NCBI GenBank assembly: GCA_001465115.1
Contig: CP013614.1
Span: forward strand, 1,178,001 to 1,242,000
DNA: 64,000 bases
Direction of reading: 5' to 3'
Source of the DNA: Enterococcus silesiacus
GTDB taxonomy: Bacteria > Bacillota > Bacilli > Lactobacillales > Enterococcaceae
Both the position numbers and the translations under genes were made by a program. Below, one piece after another: positions 61,762-64,000 of this stretch (the first letter of the stretch is position 1; every line of letters starts with the position of its first letter). The notes under the pieces were generated by a model. That model saw only the letters and a program-made list of their open reading frames with translations. It was not told the origin of the DNA and ran no database searches.

Positions 61762-61780
61762 AATCGCCGCTCCTTTATTT

Positions 61781-62497
61781 TTAGTGTAATGCTTGTTCTA
61801 GGCGTTCGAGAACTTCTTGGTAGACCGGTACAATATCACCCAAATTTCTACGATAAACATCTTTATCTAAATGTTCATTTGTTTGTTTATCCCACAAACG
61901 ACAAGTATCTGGTGTGATTTCATCAGCTAATAAAATAGTTCCGTCTCCACGTCGACCAAATTCTATTTTAAAATCAATCAAACGAATGCCGATTGTTTCA
62001 AATAAATCGATCAAAATCAGATTAATTTGATGCGCTTTCTGTTTTATGAATTCAATTTCTTGATTTGTTGCGATTTCTAAAATTTTAACATGATCGTCAT
62101 TAATAAACGGATCATCAAGTGGATCATCTTTATAGTAAAATTCTAGAATGGGAAACGCCAACGGCCGTCCTTCTGGTATCTCAAGTCGTTTGGCAAAGCT
62201 TCCTGCTGAAACATTTCTAATCACAACTTCCAAAGGAATAATGTCAAGTGCTTCTACTAATTGTTCGTGTTTTGACACTATTTTAATTAAGTGATTCTGA
62301 AGGCCTTTTTTCTTTAAATGTTCAAAAATCAACACTGTAATCTCATTATTCAATTCAGCTTTGCCCTTTACAGTATCCTTCCTAATACCATTCAACGCAG
62401 TAGCTTGATCCAAATATTCAACTCTCAGTATGTTTGAGTCATCTGTTTTAAACAATCGCTTTGCTTTCCCTTCGTATAATAAGGTATTCTTTCCCAC
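61781..62497 (-). CDS. purC: SAICAR synthetase
   Basis: Joins CAIR and aspartate with ATP. 238 residues from a GTG at 62497 (GGAG about 11 bp upstream); the longer reading from a GTG at 62509 would begin inside that site. YEGKAKRLF near 8-16, the SAICAR motif LPLEVVIRN-type segment near 93 and the C-terminal DEITPDTCRLWD are present. It is the first gene of purC-S-Q-L-F-M-N-H-D. purE and purK, which make its substrate, are not in the operon. Confidence 0.95.
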   Translation of the reverse strand: MGKNTLLYEGKAKRLFKTDDSNILRVEYLDQATALNGIRKDTVKGKAELNNEITVLIFEHLKKKGLQNHLIKIVSKHEQLVEALDIIPLEVVIRNVSAGSFAKRLEIPEGRPLAFPILEFYYKDDPLDDPFINDDHVKILEIATNQEIEFIKQKAHQINLILIDLFETIGIRLIDFKIEFGRRGDGTILLADEITPDTCRLWDKQTNEHLDKDVYRRNLGDIVPVYQEVLERLEQALH

Positions 62498-62544
62498 TAC
62501 TACAAACACTCCTTTTCACGTATATTAAATACAAACCATCGAAC

Positions 62545-62557
62545 ATAGTTCGTGTTT
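62545..62557 (-). promoter_or_regulatory. Second PurBox-like site within the purC leader
   Basis: AAACACGAACTAT on the minus strand shares AAACACGAAC with the upstream PurBox but lies just downstream of the predicted start point, and forms a CGAACATAGTTCG palindrome (62540-62552). Confidence 0.55.
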
Positions 62558-62569
62558 CATCTTGTTTAC

Positions 62570-62598
62570 AGTTTAACAAGATTCAATCTCTCAGTCAA
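62570..62598 (-). promoter_or_regulatory. Promoter of the purine operon
   Basis: On the minus strand, TTGACT (62598-62593), a 17-bp spacer and TAAACT (62575-62570). Confidence 0.85.
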
Positions 62599-62632
62599 TT
62601 TTTTATTAACTATATCATCTAAAAACAACAAT

Positions 62633-62645
62633 AATGTTCGTGTTT
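62633..62645 (-). promoter_or_regulatory. PurBox of the purine operon
   Basis: AAACACGAACATT on the minus strand, identical to the permease PurBox and again centred about 76 bp upstream of the predicted start point, as for activator-type PurR in lactococci. Confidence 0.8.
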
Positions 62646-62688
62646 TAAAAATGTATCCAGAAATAGTATCCAATAGATTAAAAAGAGC

Positions 62689-62704
62689 TTGTAAGCATTT
62701 ACAA
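62689..62704. promoter_or_regulatory. cre-like CcpA site
   Basis: TTGTAAGCATTTACAA has perfect TTGTAA/TTACAA arms and differs from the cre core only in having CA instead of CG in the centre. It overlaps the -35 of the next promoter. Confidence 0.55.
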
Positions 62705-62726
62705 CAACAGAGAAAAATGATATGCT
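62698..62726 (+). promoter_or_regulatory. Promoter of the unknown gene at 62804
   Basis: TTTACA (62698-62703), a 17-bp spacer and TATGCT (62721-62726). Confidence 0.65.
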
Positions 62727-62803
62727 AATCAAGAAGAGAACTTTAGAAAATTCACTTTATTTTTAATGTAATTAGTGAAGATTTTTTAGGAGGGAACACA
62801 AGA

Positions 62804-63190
62804 ATGACTAGCGATTATGACAGTTTAGCTCAGGAGTTTTTGGCAGGATTAATACCAGAAGAAAGAACAAGATTATACAATGATTTACTTGCTTTAGAAG
62901 ATGTCCACAAATTAAATCAGCATAGTTCTTACTACACATTCAAAAATTTGAAACGCGCGGTACATCGTCATTCAGAAAGACGTAAACGAACATTTCGCTA
63001 TATGAATAACTTAAGCAACGAGTTAGTTATCCATCAAATCCATGAGCAGCATTTCTTTAAAAACAACTATTGTATTCATGTCTATTTCAATGCAACCGAA
63101 TATAGTTATGTTTTTATTGACCAGTTACTCGCTCATTTGAAAGCTCCAGCCACTTCACCATTACGGAGTTTTCAAGAAATTACAGTTTAA
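62804..63190 (+). CDS. Unknown 128-residue protein under a cre-like site
   Basis: I do not recognise this family. The ATG is preceded by AGGAGGGAAC. The protein is soluble, with an acidic N-terminus, a basic middle (KRAVHRHSERRKRTFRYMNN, about 49-68) and a C-terminal part with alternating aromatic residues (CIHVYFNATEYSYVFIDQLL, about 89-108). It is rich in His and Tyr. No membrane segment or catalytic motif is evident. It is divergent from purC and possibly cotranscribed with the next gene (82-bp gap). The strong ribosome site and own promoter support its being real. Confidence 0.75.
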   Translation: MTSDYDSLAQEFLAGLIPEERTRLYNDLLALEDVHKLNQHSSYYTFKNLKRAVHRHSERRKRTFRYMNNLSNELVIHQIHEQHFFKNNYCIHVYFNATEYSYVFIDQLLAHLKAPATSPLRSFQEITV

Positions 63191-63272
63191 ATTAATTACA
63201 CCATTTAAAAATCTTAGTGAGGACTCATAGAGTTTTTATTAAGGTTTTTTTATGTAAAAACGGAGGAATGAA

Positions 63273-63596
63273 ATGAAAAAATTGAAAGTAAAAGTCACAA
63301 TTGATCGCCCGATTGGTTACCAAGATGCTTTTGGAAATATCTACCCAGTTAACTATGGGTACATTTCAGGCGTTATTGGTGGCGATGGGGAAGAACAAGA
63401 CGCGTATATATTAAATGGTCCCGTTAATAAAATAGACTTATTTATTGGCATAGTTTCAGCAATCATCCATAGGCGTGATGACAATGAAACAAAATGGATC
63501 GTCATTCCAGAAGGTACGTCTATTTCTGAAGAGGAAATCATCACTCAAACTTATTTTATCGAACAATACTTTGATACTTACGTTGAACTTCTTTGA
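63273..63596 (+). CDS. Short inorganic-pyrophosphatase-like protein
   Basis: 107 residues resembling the core of family I pyrophosphatases (IDRPIGYQDAFGNIYPVNYGYISGVIGGDGEEQDAYILNGP), which are usually about 170 residues. The signature D-x-D-[PE]-x-D is changed here to DGEEQDA, so one metal-binding Asp is Glu. The C-terminal third of the enzyme is missing. It may be a divergent hydrolase or a non-enzymatic relative. GGAGG precedes the ATG by 6 bp. Confidence 0.65.
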   Translation: MKKLKVKVTIDRPIGYQDAFGNIYPVNYGYISGVIGGDGEEQDAYILNGPVNKIDLFIGIVSAIIHRRDDNETKWIVIPEGTSISEEEIITQTYFIEQYFDTYVELL

Positions 63597-63614
63597 AATT
63601 ATAATAATAAAAAA

Positions 63615-63655
63615 GGGTCTGAGATCATAACTCGAGGAGTTATGATCTCAGACCC
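63615..63655 (-). terminator. purB terminator, hairpin repeat copy
   Basis: Exact 19-bp arms (GGGTCTGAGATCATAACTC at 63615-63633, complement at 63637-63655) with a GAG loop and six T on the minus strand. The stem shares CTGAGAT-ATAAC with the hairpin at 24551. Confidence 0.85.
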
Positions 63656-63752
63656 TAAAAAACGATTATTGTTATAAAACACAACGTGATTCGATGATGC
63701 TGTCCAGCTAAGAGCTAAGCACTTCTGCACTAACCTCACCCATTGCTATATT

Positions 63753-64000
63753 TTATGCAAGTCCCACACGTTCAAAAATAAGATCAACATTTTTCAAATG
63801 ATAGTTATAATCAAACGCATCATCTAATTCTTCTTTGGATAAAATAGCAGTAATCTTTTCATCCGCCTCTAGCAACGGTCTAAAGGCCGTTTGATGATCC
63901 CAAGCATAAGCCGTTTTGGGCTGAACTAAATCGTAAGCAGCTTCTCTAGCCATACCGTGATCGATCAATTTCAATAGCACTCGCTGACTGTAAATCAATC
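63753..64000 (-). CDS. purB: Adenylosuccinate lyase, C-terminal part
   Basis: Partial: the 5' end lies beyond the window. The 81 visible residues ([31 protein letters not shown]... ending FERVGLA) match the C-terminal helical domain of PurB, which acts twice in purine synthesis (SAICAR and adenylosuccinate cleavage). It is on the same strand as the purC operon but separated from it by two plus-strand genes, with its own terminator. Confidence 0.88.
   Translation of the reverse strand, partial: LIYSQRVLLKLIDHGMAREAAYDLVQPKTAYAWDHQTAFRPLLEADEKITAILSKEELDDAFDYNYHLKNVDLIFERVGLA

Overview
This window is a low-G+C Firmicute chromosome. Gene content, the conserved order ylaN-ftsW-pyc-ylbC-ylbF-ylbG-rsmD-coaD-sepM, single-transcript terminators, strong GGAGG ribosome sites and an LPKTG-anchored surface protein all point to Enterococcus, probably a species near E. 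faecalis / E. haemoperoxidus (inference from recalled gene order; no search was run). No rRNA, tRNA, CRISPR array, prophage or intact insertion sequence was seen. It is mostly core chromosome with many readable transcription-factor sites.

Layout. 1-3.8 kb: a CzrA-type metal-sensing ArsR repressor, then the threonine operon hom-thrC-thrB. 3.8-6.0 kb: a PPDK regulatory protein gene divergent from zur, then rpsU and yqeY. 6.2-11.5 kb: a peptidoglycan amino-sugar recovery locus on the minus strand, mupG-murQ-murP plus separate murR and crr; two matching palindromes sit at the mupG promoter. 11.7-17.3 kb: uppP, a P1B-4 ferrous-iron-type efflux ATPase with two Fur/PerR-type boxes upstream, an HD hydrolase and the Pit phosphate transporter with its DUF47 partner. 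17.5-24.5 kb: rpsT, holA, the competence genes comEA/comEB/comEC and an ECF-type sigma factor followed by a PH-domain membrane protein. 24.6-33.8 kb: the sepM to ylaN block including pyruvate carboxylase and FtsW. 34-42 kb: a Rex-boxed alcohol dehydrogenase, the glycolytic pair pfkA-pyk and dnaE. 42-52.5 kb: assorted transport and surface genes (MFS exporter, purine permease, cell-wall 5'-nucleotidase), a Cof phosphatase, and a LexA-boxed radical-SAM DNA-repair pair. 52.7-62.5 kb: the de novo purine operon purC-S-Q-L-F-M-N-H-D on the minus strand. 62.8-64 kb: an unknown gene with a CcpA-type site, a short degenerate pyrophosphatase-like gene and the 3' end of purB.

How it fits together. Purine supply is wired coherently: purC and the purine permease each carry a PurBox centred about 76 bp upstream of the predicted start point, and a secreted 5'-nucleotidase that can make nucleosides from nucleotides lies beside the permease. 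Wall recycling is also coherent: a MurNAc-type PTS (IIBC), an etherase and a 6-phospho-muramidase, with a stand-alone IIA-Glc next door. Metal handling appears three times: a zinc-type ArsR sensor, Zur, and an iron-efflux pump. No wholly new multi-gene defence or mobile system was found. The least explained items are the sigma/PH-domain pair, the palindrome in front of pfkA-pyk, the orphan Phd-like protein, the cre-boxed unknown gene at 62.8 kb and the frameshift-like end of murR.
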